Origin: Jacaranda mimosifolia
Lineage: Eukaryota; Streptophyta; Magnoliopsida; Lamiales; Bignoniaceae
Assembly: GCA_018894105.1 (NCBI GenBank)
Contig: CM032117.1
Coordinates: 32,096,501 to 32,160,500, forward strand
DNA: 64,000 nt
Direction: 5' to 3'
The notes under the pieces: generated by a model
Told to the model about the DNA's origin: nothing
The model's database searches: none
Seen by the model: only the letters and a program-made list of their open reading frames with translations
Position numbers and translations under genes: made by a program
Part shown: positions 11,611-22,901 of the stretch, piece by piece
How the letters are laid out: every line of letters starts with the position of its first letter
How positions within the stretch are numbered: position 1 is the first letter of the stretch

Positions 11611-13457
11611 CAAGCATGTTTTTCTCCCACTATTTTACCAAATTCTTCACCCCTAGAAGAATTCGGAAAATCTCATTTCCTAGTAAGAATCAAAGTCCTA
11701 AAGACCTGTAAATGGACCAACGATCAAAAGGTAAGCAACTTTTGCTAATTGCATCTCTATGCAACATTTGATATATTTTGCCTCACTTTTCATATAGACC
11801 CACGACTCATGTGCCATCTACATTACTAGGTGTTAAGTCAGACCTACCAATCAAAACTCTGATTCAAGACCATTCCATGTCATCCCTCGACTAGTGTGCC
11901 AATGCATGGGAAGCATCAAATCAAAGGTGCATATTTGCTAAGTATGTGATCACAGCTTTTTAACTTAAGTATGACCTACGACTTGTGTGCCATCACACAA
12001 AAGAAGATAGCATTGTCATGTCATATACTATTGACTGAAAGCATGGATTAATTAAAAGTCATTTTAATTTGTATCCATTTTGACTTAATATTTCAAAGCA
12101 CTTAGACTCCTCTAAGTGGGGGGATTTTCTTGCTTGCAAAGATCGCATTAATTTTATTTTCTTATTTAAGTTTTCTATATCTTAATCATGCATCTCATAC
12201 ATCAATAGGATATGGAAAGCATAAATAAGTAAATGCATCTAGCATGCTTCTATGGTGGGATATCATGAGCCTTAACCAAGTAGTGCACTTAGAGTCATAG
12301 GTGCACTACTTAGTTAATTTTAAGTGGGTTGATTAAATCTAGCTATTACATAAATGTATCCCCATACATTCATAGGTCTTCATGCCTCCAATGGTCTTTT
12401 TGTCTCCTTGCAATATTTACATGAGAAAGAAATTCTCACTCTTAGTAATTCTACTCTCATAACTTTTACAAGATAGAAATTAAGAGGCACGCAAACCGTA
12501 TTTAATACAACCCTTTTCAACAACTTGAAACAAATAAAATCAATATTAAAGCTCATGATCATCCCCATTCATTCATCATCCATTCAACAAATAAATGAAC
12601 AATAAATCAAGAATTGACGTTCAATTCCACAATTAAATGCTTATCTCATAAGCAATTAATTAAATAGAAAAAATAAGCATAACAATTATGCATCTCATTT
12701 TTGCACTAAACTGAAGATTAACTTTAACAAGATTTTAAAAGCAATCAAAAATGTCAAACATAATTTTGAGAACTTGCACAAAACTTGTGCATTTATGTAG
12801 CATGATTTAGATAACTTTTGGTAAAAAAAAAAACACAAAAAGTGGCTCAAAAATTCATCCTTCCCTAAACTAGGCACCGCTGCCCTAGCCTAGGTGCACG
12901 GCTGTGCAGCTGGCGCATGCAAGGTGCGTCCACCACGTGGCCAGCCCGAGTCAAGCCACTTTTGGCTCAACTTTTGTGCACCAAAACCTTTAGGACACCC
13001 CCTATACACTAAATCACACATTATATATAGATTTTTAGATCTAAAAAACCTTTTAAAGATGAAAATTCAAGTGCTCAAGCATGCTTCAAAAATTAAGTTT
13101 AAGTGAGAATCACCATTCTCCAAAAATCTACAACAATCTCCAATCCAATTGGATCCAAAAATTACCAACATAGCTTTAGGCCAAATTTAACATGCTATAT
13201 CAACATATAACGTCATCAAATGCTAAATCATATTTTAACATAATCATCCATGAATCAAAAACATACTAACATATGAATTAACTCTTAAAACACATATTAG
13301 CATAACTCAATTCATTACCAAAGGAGCCACAAGCATCACCATCCAAACACTCCAATTCATAAATTAGATCAACTGTTTGGAGATATGGATCAATCCATCA
13401 CATGAATGAATCAATCAAAAATCTAAATTAAAGTATGAAATATGTTCCAATACCACT
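11611..13457 (-). mobile_element. Copia family C leader (5' UTR), copy 1
   Basis: This segment is the minus-strand untranslated leader that lies between primer-binding site and gag in copia family C. It aligns with 22980-24907, 33990-35050 and, inverted, 43815-45720. It includes the GC-richer island at about 12880-12990. The gag expected to its left is missing: the match stops at about 11611. Next to the LTR, TACCA (13451-13455) is the inner edge of a mutated primer-binding site. Confidence 0.75.
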
Positions 13458-15748
13458 TGAAGGAGTTGTAGCACAAGGATCCATGAAATAAAGCAAATAA
13501 AGGTAAATGAAAACTTGTCTACACACCTCCCAAGGATCAAATCATGCTGTAAGATGGATTTTCAAGAAGATAAATACCTTGAATGCTAAAAAATCCAAGG
13601 AAGAATGGAAGAAATACTTGAACACTTCAAAGTTGTTGTCCTCTAGCATAGTGGCAACTCAGAAACTTTTTCCCTATCAAAAAACCTCCAAATTTGTTGA
13701 AATTTGGACACAACCTCCTCAATACCTTTGGAAAGATCCAGTAAAAATTTCAACAGAAAATGAATATGGCAAGGTCTGGAAACATACCTCCAAAGTTTCT
13801 GCCCTTGCAGTGGATCTCCAAAAGCAAAGCTATGCAATTGTCTAGTCTCTAATGTGATGATCCACACACCATAGGAAAATCCCAATCAATCCTTAGTCAA
13901 CTGACAAACCAAGGAGAGAAGAAATGATAAAGGCTGAAATTTATGAGGGAGGGTGAAGAAGAAAGTGTGAGACTTCAACACATGAGTGAATCACACAATT
14001 TGGAGGGAAAAGTGGAATCTAACAATTAGATTTTGCTAGCTTGACTGGCCGGCCACCTCACTTCTATTTATAGAGGTGGGCATCATACCTGTGCCAACTT
14101 CATGGGCAAGTTGCATGTGAAATGTTAATTTCACTTGCATTTGAATTTCATTTGGAATCTTCATTTCATCTCATGAAATGTCATCCAAATGCACTCCAAA
14201 TGAACTCCTTCATTAATTTCACTTGCATTTGAATTTCATTTGAAATCTTCATTTCATCTCATGAATTGTCATCCAAATGCACTCCAAATGAACTCCTTCA
14301 TTTTGGATTTCCCTCCAAAATAATACTTCACATTAATTAAATAAACCCTTTAATTTAATTAATTAATCTTGACTTAACTCCATAAGTCAACTAGCTTAAC
14401 TCTTTAAGCTAGAAGATGTTAACTTAACTCTTTAAGCTAACTTCACCAATTGATAGTCATATGGCACAAATTAAATTAACTTCTTAATTTAAGTGGTCTA
14501 ACTTAACTCCTTAAATTATTATGATTAATTTAATAATAAAATTAATCAAGCCAAAATGACCAAAAAATAACCAACCGTTTTTCCTCCATAAAATTTGTCA
14601 AGTGGAATTTTCCTAACTCTTAAAAAATTTCCTTCATCAAATAGGACTTTCTATTGGCTTTTGTGTGTGACCCATTAGGTTCTACCATTCATTATATATG
14701 GGCTCACAACTCTTATGATATTTAGAATATCGAAATATTCACATTAGTTTACACTCCTTTAAACTAATAACTCAATTCAATTAATCTCCATTAATTAAAG
14801 AGTGTTCAATCTCCATGGTCGATGTCCAACCTCGAGCCCATCGAGCTCAACTAATTGGCCAAAATGAATATGCTCTTGGAGAACTATTCTAGCTTTATGC
14901 TTGCCATGCAAATACAGTCCTTCCATTCTCTATCTTCTAAAAGAGGCCTAGGGCAAGATATTTGTCGATTCCCTAATAGCCTCGATAACTATGTTTCTTT
15001 TCCAATGTTCAATTTTGATTTATGACGTTATCTTTAAAAAACTCATTTCTAAATTATCATACTCCCTTGCGCAAGGATTTTGTGGAATCGATCATTATAT
15101 AATGCATAGGAGATGCACTCGCCATTCACAATGACGAGAATAGGGATCCCATCTTGGATCTCACAAACCTTCATGCCTAAGTAGCTCATACCTAAGTTCA
15201 ACCTGAATGACCAGCGAAATGGTCAAGGAAGCATCAAAGTATGAGAACATAAACACAAGATTACCATGGATCTTTAGGTCTAAGGACTAATTATATGCAC
15301 TAGCGTAAGCTGAAGAACTTGCCACTATGGCTATCTAGTATATTCTTCAGAAAGGCCTTCAGTGAACTTGTTATCTAACAAGCACCCACTAACATGCACC
15401 CATGTCTAATATGGGTTGCTCATGAAATGGAGCAATATCCAACCCTTTAGATTTATGCATCATTAGTGCAATTCTATTCAAATCTTAGATGTATTGTCTC
15501 ATAAGATTCTATGACTTGGAATATTTTTAAGATCACAACCGTGTAAGACTTGTTTCGTGATCACCACCAAGTGTGTGACCAAGTCCTGTAGTCTTTTGTG
15601 ATTTAAGGGTTTCAACCAAATGCTAGGTAAGTAAAATAAGCATAAGATGAAGATGTCCATTTATTATGAGTATCATTCAATCAAGATTGTAACATAAGTG
15701 AAATTATTTACATGCCAATCTAATTGGCTGCGGGGCATTATTCCAACA
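13458..15748 (-). mobile_element. Copia family C LTR, copy 1 (minus)
   Basis: On the minus strand it runs from TGTTGGAATAATGCC (ending at 15748) to CTTCA at 13458. Length is 2,291 bp, which becomes about 2,203 bp when its private 88-bp duplication is discounted. That matches the other family LTRs (2,212, 2,236, about 2,200 and 2,230 bp). The Angela/BARE-1-like placement is inferred from the TGTTGGAAT...ATGCC start, LTR length and iMet-type PBS. The 5' end abuts a second LTR in the opposite orientation with no spacer. Confidence 0.8.
14125..14300. repeat. 88-bp tandem duplication within the copy 1 LTR
   Basis: Units 14125-14212 and 14213-14300 both start TTAATTTCACTTGCATTTGA and end GAACTCCTTCA. 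They differ at only a few positions (GGAATCT/GAAATCT, GAAATG/GAATTG). Other family LTRs carry a single unit, so the duplication is specific to this copy. Confidence 0.9.
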
Positions 15749-17784
15749 CAATCTTAGTTGAATGATATTCTTGTTAAATAGCCGCCTTCATCTTATGCTT
15801 TTTATACTTTATTTGTATTTGGTTGAAGTCTCTAAATCATATAAGACTCCGCAAGTCTCTATGGTCATGATTTAAAAATATTCCAAGTCATAGAATCTTT
15901 TGAGATAGGGTATCTAAGATTCAGATAGACTTTCACTAACGATGCATATTCCAAGAGGTTGGTTATTGCTTCGCTTCATAAGCAATCTGTGTGGGACACA
16001 GATGCATGTTAGTGGGTGCTTGTTATAGAATAAGTTCACTGAAGACCTGCCCTAAGAATCCACTAGATAGTCGTAGTGGCATGTCGGTAGTGACAAGTTC
16101 TCTAGCTTACAATAGTGCACATAATTAGTCCTTGGACCTGAGGATCCATGGTAACCTTGTGTTTAGATCCTTATGCTTTGACTCTTCTCTGACCACATTG
16201 CAGGTTGTATGGGGTTAACATTGGGCATGAGCTACTTAAGCATAGCAGTTTGTGAGATCTAAGAAGGGATGCATCTCCTTGTCGTTGTGAAAGATGAGTG
16301 CATTTCCTAAGTATTCTATAATGATCGATTCTAAGAAATTCTTATTCAAGGTAGTATAACAATTTGGAAAAAGAGTTTTCAAAGTTGAGGTCATAAAGGG
16401 CAATTGAACATTAGATGTAGATGCATAGTTATCGAAGCTATGAGGGAGCCGACAAATATCTTATCCTGGGCCTTTCGAAAGATAGGAGATAGAAGGATCG
16501 TATTTGTATGGTAAGCATAAGCTATAATGGTTCATTAAGATATAATTCATTCATCCAATTAGTTGGGTTCCATGGGGTTGTTGCTAGATATCGACGATGG
16601 AGATTGGATACTCGTCAATTAATAGGGATTAATTGAAAAGTTATTAGTTTAAAGGAGTTTAAACTAGTGAATATTTGATTTTCAAAATATCATAATAAGT
16701 TGTCAGCTCATGTCCGATGAATGGATGAACCTAATGGGTCACACACAAAAGCCTATAGAAAGGACTTATATGATAGGAGGATTTTTCTAAGGAGTTAGAA
16801 AATTCGAACCTAGGCGTTTTGAGAGAGGGACAAGTGACTATTTTAATTCGTCATTTTGGCTTGATTACTTTAAGTGTTAAATTAATCAAAATAATTTAAG
16901 GAGTTAAATTAGACTAATTAAATTAAAGAGTTAATTTAACACTAATTGACGTAAAGAGGTAAGTTAATTGACTTAAGGAGATAAGTCAAATTAATTAAAG
17001 TAATGAGTAAATTTAATTAATTGGAGGATTTAATTTTTGGAGGGAAATCAAATTGAAGAGTCCATTTGAATTTGCTAGGTGGCATTTCCATTTAGATAAA
17101 CGAAATGTAAATGCAAATGCAAATGAAATTCAAATTCACTTGCAAGTTGGCACTTTGGCCAACTAGCATTGGAGGTATGATGCTAGGTACCATCCCTCTC
17201 TCCTATAAATGAGGCCATATGGCCGGCCACCTAAGAGTAATTGGCATCCTCACATTTTCTCTGAAAATGTGATATAATTCATGTGTTGAATTATCACACA
17301 AAATTCTCTCCTCAATCTCTCCTCCAAAATCGCCATTCCTTACCTTCTTCCTCTCTTGTTCTAGCATAATTAAGGTTGAATTAGAGCTTGCCTAAGGTGT
17401 GTGGACTTGATCATTAGAGGTCCTACACTTGTATGACTTAGAATTCCTTGCTGGATCATTGTTTGCACTAGTTTTTGGTAGCACATTTGGGTGACCAAGG
17501 AGTTTTTGATTTTAGTGAAATTTGGCTAGCAAACCTGCCAAATTTTGTGACTTTTGGAGCTTGGGAAGAGGACCAACTGTTGGTATCTGTTTTTGTGTGT
17601 AGATCGTCCTTTGAAATGTTTATTGGAGTGATCTTCTCATTTCCTTTGTTTTGATCTATGATTGTAATTTTCTTTATCCAAATCCTTATTTACAGCATGG
17701 TTATGATCCTTGGGATGGAGTACTTTGGTTATATTTTTCTATTTTTGGTTTTATATTTGGATCTCAATCCTACTCCTTCTTTCA
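15749..17784 (+). mobile_element. Copia family C LTR (plus), lacking its first 59 bp
   Basis: Starts within the LTR at CAATCTTAGTTGAATGATATTC, equivalent to base 60 of the copy 4 LTR (41021). It continues to CTTTCA at 17784. The length of 2,036 bp plus the missing 59 equals about 2.1 kb. The sequence after 17784 (AGGAAGGCAGCC) may be a wrecked primer-binding site. It sits directly against the minus-strand LTR of copy 1, making a near-spacerless 2 kb inverted repeat. Confidence 0.8.
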
Positions 17785-18309
17785 AGGAAGGCAGCCAAGT
17801 AGGTCTCCTCTCTAACATCATCTTCAACCTCGAACATCATAAATAGCTAATCATATTCTTTGGTGTGAGAAAAAAGTGATGCATCAATTCTTCCACATGG
17901 ATTATGAGATATCTTTGGCTCGGTGGACCTCTTTCGAAAGACCTTAAAAGAGGTTTTGAATATCTTGTTGGTCATTTAAACCAAATCTAATCCAATCAGA
18001 ATTAGATATAACATCATATAGTCCTTTGAGAGCATATGATAGGCCAAGAATAGATACTTGTAGCTTCGTGGTTGCGAAAGTGTGTGTCTTCCTTCACCAA
18101 GTAGGTCTTTCGTAGTGGGGATAATTTCATTGTAGAAATCTCCACGTATAAGCAATCTACTAAGTGTGCGAAGATCCCATAAAGCGATTAAAAAAGTGCC
18201 AATAGTAGTGTGCAAGGTATTCGTGGAAGGGCACTATAGCTCAAGAAAGGTTTGAAAGAAGTTTTTATTACAAATGTACGTGAAAAGTGAAGCATAGATT
18301 GTTGTATAG
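17785..18309. other. Unassigned sequence between opposing copia LTR ends
   Basis: No coding motif is seen. It is bounded on the left by the 3' end of a plus LTR and on the right by the 3' end of a minus LTR fragment. The segments 17640-17784 and 18310-18480 are therefore inverted copies around this spacer. Short frames here (for example 17976-18215 minus) have no recognisable product. Confidence 0.4.
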
Positions 18310-18525
18310 TGAAAGATAGAGATGGATTGAGATCCAAAATATAAAACCAAAATAGGCAAAATAAAAACTAATCATCTCATCCCAAGGGTCACAATCATGC
18401 TCTAAATAGGGATTTGAAGGTAGAAAATTTGCTTTGACAATTAGAAACAAAGGATTTGATAAGATCACTCCAAAGACTCCTCTGTTGGAAAATCAACTAG
18501 CTCCAACTGTTGGATCTAAAAGCTC
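18310..18525 (-). mobile_element. Copia family C LTR, 3' fragment (minus)
   Basis: Begins TGAAAGATAGAGATGG, and reads on the minus strand like the last 200 bp of the family LTR (CCTTGGGATGAG, GGTTTTATATTTTGGATCTC). It is cut off near 18525, where CACTA-related sequence begins. It could be the remaining tip of the 3' LTR of the element whose gag, leader and 5' LTR lie at 22147-25683. Possible flanking duplications (TATAG at 18305, CCTAG at 25684) agree at only three of five bases. Confidence 0.6.
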
Positions 18526-18697
18526 TAAATATTGACATTTTATGTTTGTTAAGCATCTACAGATGTCTGGTGTTTATTAGTTCTTGCTTTTCTATAATTG
18601 TTATTCTATTTGTTGGTAGATTAATAATTGCATGTTTTCACTTGAAAATTGCAAACATTAGTTGTGCCTTTTTAAATGCAAACAATTATTTACACTG

Positions 18698-21300
18698 ATG
18701 GCTCCTATTACTAAAAAAAAAGTCATGATGGCAATACCTCTACAAGCCAACCACATGAACCACCCCTAGACAGCCATCATCAAGGCTTGAATAATTAAGT
18801 AACTTATAATTTGATTCCTATGAATTGTCTCTTATCATTTTTTATTTATGGTAATAATCTAACTTTTAAACTTGTTTGTTCATTTAAGTTGAAGTTTGAG
18901 TTTTGTGCTTAGGTACTAACATTACCATTGAGTTAGGGAAAAAAAGAACTAGAGGAGCAACTTAAGCAAGAGATATTTGGGCTATAAATGTTAAATCAAC
19001 AGATGGTGATGCTAGTGATGATACTAGTGGAGATGATCGTATTGTTATCAATTTTAACAGAAGAGGACAACCAATTGGTGAAACAAGAAAACAATATAGC
19101 AAGTTTGTTGGTATGTTAGCTAGAAATGGAAAACTAGCTCTTCTTCACATTAGAGATTGGCTCAAGTTGCCACTTGAGAAACAAAAGACACTTCTCAATT
19201 TGCTAAAGTTAATGAGTAGAACATTTCCAATTAAATAATCTAATAATTCATTTTACCATACTATCTATTAAGTTAGTTGATCACCTTAACTTTCTTTTAT
19301 TGTAAAATTATGTATTCAATCTATAATTATTACTTTCATTGCAGTCAAAGTTTATATTTCCAGCAGCATGTGATGCATATAACTTGCAAAATATTGGGAA
19401 GAAATGGAGATATTGGGAAACCAGAATGAAGGAAAAATTTTATGATCATGACATACCAATTGAAGAACAAGCACGCACTAGGACTCTATATATGCATGTT
19501 TTAGTAGATCAATACTAGAAGTTATTGCTGGAGTGGGATGAAGAATATGATAAGGTATATGTTGAAAATAAATAGCAATTTCTAATATATGGTTGTCATT
19601 TTAATTTTGTTTGTGATTTAGTTTTACAGTAAGAAAAATGTTGAAAACAAAAAAAAAGAAAAAGATGAACATGTCAAAGTAGTTTTGCTGATATCGAAGA
19701 TGAAATGGTATTTTTATTCATGTAGAAAAGATAAAAGTAGAAATTAATGTTAGTTGTTTTATTAATTTTTGATTTTTTATTAATTTTCGATTGTATTAAT
19801 TTTCTATTTGGTCTATTTATAGATAAAGGAAAAAAGTGAAGTACTTTCAAGAGCAGAATTGTTTGAGAAATGCTTCTCAAAAAATGGAGTTCCATCAAGT
19901 CCAGAAGTTGGAAATATATTGGTAAATAATTAAAAATTTGTTATTTACAATTACTTTTATGGATTCATTATTTTTCTAGATGATTGTTAAAAGTTGTCCT
20001 TATTCTTAAAAATTCTGAGTCTTTTTACATGAAGTAATTATATGTATTAAGTAATATACTTACAGACTGAAATGAAAGATCGAGCTAGTCGTCTTCCTGA
20101 AGGTTCAAAGGACATTCATAGTCCTAATGACATGTTTGGACAAGTCATTGGGGAAAGGACTGGTGGAAGGGTACTTATGGTTGGCTTTGGTGTTACCATA
20201 ATAGTGTGGAGTATGAAGAGAATATGACTAAAATCCAAGAACTTGTGGAAAATCAAGCAAACAAAATATCACAATTGGAGGCAAACTTGGCAAGAATGGA
20301 GAGAATGTGTCATGCTAGTACTTCATCAGATGTGTCTGCAGCTCAATCAATGGGCCTTGATAATACTTCGCTAGAACCAATTAGAGTGCAATCAATGAAA
20401 CATGGAGTCCGATCATCATCTAATGGATGCTCTACCCAAAATAACCCTCGATCGTTGCACATAAGTTATATTCCATATTGCAAATAAAAAAAATTTCAAT
20501 ATAAGTGTTGATTAGTGTCTAATGTTGACCATGCCTAGAGAGTAGTATTTGATGAATTAATTTGTTATTGTTCAATGTCAATAATGATTGGTAAATGAGT
20601 TTTGATTGATCATGATTTATGAAAAGTGGATATAGGCACATTGTTAAAGATAATCTGATTCATTTGGTGATATTTATATTTAGGACTTTGTTCATATTAT
20701 TACTTTGTTATTGTTGATTTCTCTTTCAATCTTTGATTCATAATTTGTAGTCTATTGTTGGTTATGTTATTTCTAGTTTCTTCTTAATTTGCTCAAAAGT
20801 TGATGAAAATTGAGTGTTATTTAATTGTATCAATTTGATAAACAATATTCTTGATATGTAGGTTGGAGCTAAAGTTTATATTAGAAGCAAGTTTGATCTT
20901 TCAAAAATTATGGCAACTGGAAATATTACGAGCTTAGACCCGAATCAAGTAGTTGGCAAGCAACGCCTTGGACCAAATTGGTGTGAAGTTCATGTTCAAG
21001 TTGTTATTGAATGGGATGAAAAACTCCTTAAACCTTATTCTATAATGAAAACTATTGGAGATGCATATGGAGCAACAATTGCTTGGCCTTGCAACTTGGT
21101 AAAGTGTTATAGTATTGTTTATATGTACACACTTGTGACATTTGTATAAAGAGAGTTTTTCATTTCATTTATGCAAGTGGTACGAGAAAAGGAAGACTGA
21201 AGTTTCTTGGATACCTTTTGCACTGCTTGATGTATTCTCAAATGACCACCATTCATCTAAATGCATTTTGTACAAGCTTAGACTTGTAAATCAATTTTTT
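18698..21300 (+). pseudogene. Plant En/Spm-type transposase-associated protein, multi-exon, broken
   Basis: Exon-like blocks carry conserved pieces. 18698-18800 has a lysine run and STSQPHEPP once a frame slip in nine A's is allowed. 18911-19231 has KQYSKFVGMLARNGKLAL and LHIRDWLKLP. 19345-19555 has AYNLQNIGKKWRYWETRMK. 19821-19921 has ELFEKCFSKNGVPSSPEV. 20065-20487 has EMKDRASRLPEG, then a coiled coil with Q/N heptads, then MCHASTSS. 20862-21110 has NQVVGKQRLGPNWCEVHV and TIGDAYGATIAWPCNLV. This order matches the plant transposase (Ptta/En/Spm) family and its C-terminal domain. Introns have AG acceptors (for example TTGCAG at about 19344). At least one frameshift and a stop (near 19519) indicate a pseudogene. 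Exon ends are approximate. Confidence 0.65.
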
Positions 21301-21589
21301 TGACCTGTAATTTAGTTGATCAATTCAAAAAGAATATGCATTGCCCACTTTGTGACTTATTAAACTGACATACATTTTGTTGCAATGAGTGGTTGGTTAT
21401 TTGAGACTTATATATATCTTTTTTTATTTTGTATTGAAGCTTGGGTTCAATTAAAATTTTCTTTTGATACTCTATATTTCTTGTTAGTTTATGGTCTTGC
21501 TAATATGGGGACAAATAGAGAGAGTTTCTTGTTATATTGAGACAGGCTTGTAAAGTGATATAAGTGAGGCTGCATGTTTTTCATTTTGT

Positions 21590-22146
21590 GACAGTAATCT
21601 TTAGTAGATGATTTCACTACATTTATAAACGTCACATTAAGCATCTAGTGTGACATATTTATGTGGGGAAAATATATGAAATTGTGACGCTTAATTTTGT
21701 GACAATACTTGAAATCATGACACTCTTAAATGTTGCACATAAGCATTTATTGTGACACATTTAACTGTAGTCATAAGACCAAATTATATAATGCTTACCA
21801 TTGTCTCAAGATTTAGCTTTATGACACTTTTAGAAGCCACAATAAGCATTTTTTGTGGCAAATTTAAGTGTGGAAAATTCTTCACATTGTATTGCTTAAT
21901 AGTGTAATAATATTTACAACTGAAAAGTTTGTTGCATCGCTTAAGAGCATCACATATGTACTGCTATTGATACACTATATACCATCATTATAACATTGCT
22001 TTTACAACACATTTGAGTGTCACAAAGACTATTGCAACTACTTTTTTAGAGACGCAACTACAAAGTGCCATAATAGCTTAAGTGCCACTATAATATAGTT
22101 ATTATGGCATTATTCTGTGTCACAATAGCTTGTTATTCTTGTAGTG
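21590..22146. repeat. CACTA sub-terminal repeats and terminal inverted repeat
   Basis: Variants of TGTGACACATTTAA and AAGCATTTATTGTGAC recur in both orientations near 21592, 21646, 21685, 21757, 21853, 21950, 22015 and 22115. This is the usual arrangement of binding sites for the CACTA accessory protein next to the terminus. The block ends with the TTCTTGTAGTG terminus at 22136-22146. Confidence 0.7.
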
Positions 22147-22901
22147 TACAACAAATAACAAAAGTGAGAACCACATTTAGTATTAAATACCCATGAGGAA
22201 GAATTTATTGTTAAGTGCACTTCAATAAAGTACATACTCTTCCCAAGGGTTGCAAGATATTCCTTGCAATTACACTTCCAATGGTTGGTCTCACCATAGT
22301 AGAAATACGTTGCATCTTTTTTATCCTCCCTTTTTCTTCTGAACTCCAAAGGGTTTTAATGTTTGCTTCCTTTTTAAAGAAGAACTCTTCTTGTTCTTAC
22401 CTCCCTTCTTACCTTAAGATGATTGGAGAATCAAATCCACATAAAGGTCATTGTCCATGTTCACGTTCAATTAGGCAAGCTTGTCATTGAGACCAATCAT
22501 CTTAAGGCCATGGTCATGGACAATTCTACCTTCAACCATTCTAGTCCTAAAGAGCTCCCTAGATAATAACGCTCATGTCTAGATTGTACCCCATACAACT
22601 TTTGTAGGTACATATGAAGCTTAGTAGTAGTCTTTATGTTTTCATAAGATTTTTGAAGCTCATTGGACATAGAAGCCATCATGAGGCAATGGGTTTGAAG
22701 ATCATCTTCTACCCATTTGGCGAATGTTTTGCGTGCGTCATCATCGACATCATCACCAACAGTGTCTGACGGACTTTGAGTAACGACTTAGGCTCTTTTC
22801 TCGGAGTCAAGAATAATTTTGAGGTTTCTTATCCAATCGCAAATGTTAGGGCCAATGAGTTTATTGGTTTTCGAAATAACATTTAGTAGATTCTTAACCA
22901 T
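22147..22901 (-). pseudogene. Copia family C gag and protease start, copy 2
   Basis: The gag start codon is at 22901 on the minus strand, with MVKNLLNVISKTNKLIGPNI. A stop interrupts soon after SEKRA. The frame then resumes with WVEDDLQTH and MASMSNELQKSYEN, and on to VHDHGLKMIGL near 22500. A deletion removes the middle of gag. The rest shows the zinc-knuckle remnant (YFYYGETNHWKCNCKEYLATL, first two Cys changed to Tyr) and the protease lead-in WVFNTKCGSHFC near 22170. The CACTA terminus cuts it at 22147. This copy confirms the start codon used for the family gag. Confidence 0.7.

Larger units (their letters stand above)
18526..22146 (+). mobile_element. CACTA (En/Spm) DNA transposon, right-hand part
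   Basis: The right end is clear: 22136-22146 is TTCTTGTAGTG, the complement of the CACTACAAGAA terminus typical of plant CACTA elements. About 550 bp of sub-terminal short repeats precede it. Inside is an intron-split gene resembling the accessory En/Spm-type transposase protein. No left CACTA terminus was found, so the left side is truncated. The catalytic TNPD-type transposase is not visible. The element sits inside minus-strand copia sequence: protease/gag to its right and an LTR tip to its left. Confidence 0.75.

Noticed and set aside
13507..13845. 112-codon open frame in the copy 1 LTR
   Set aside because: It is inside an LTR, and the corresponding stretch of the other LTRs is not open.
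20910..21149. Stand-alone host gene in the CACTA region
   Set aside because: Its motif (TIGDAYGATIAWPCNLV) continues the transposase-associated protein upstream, with intron-like gaps. It is part of the transposon gene.
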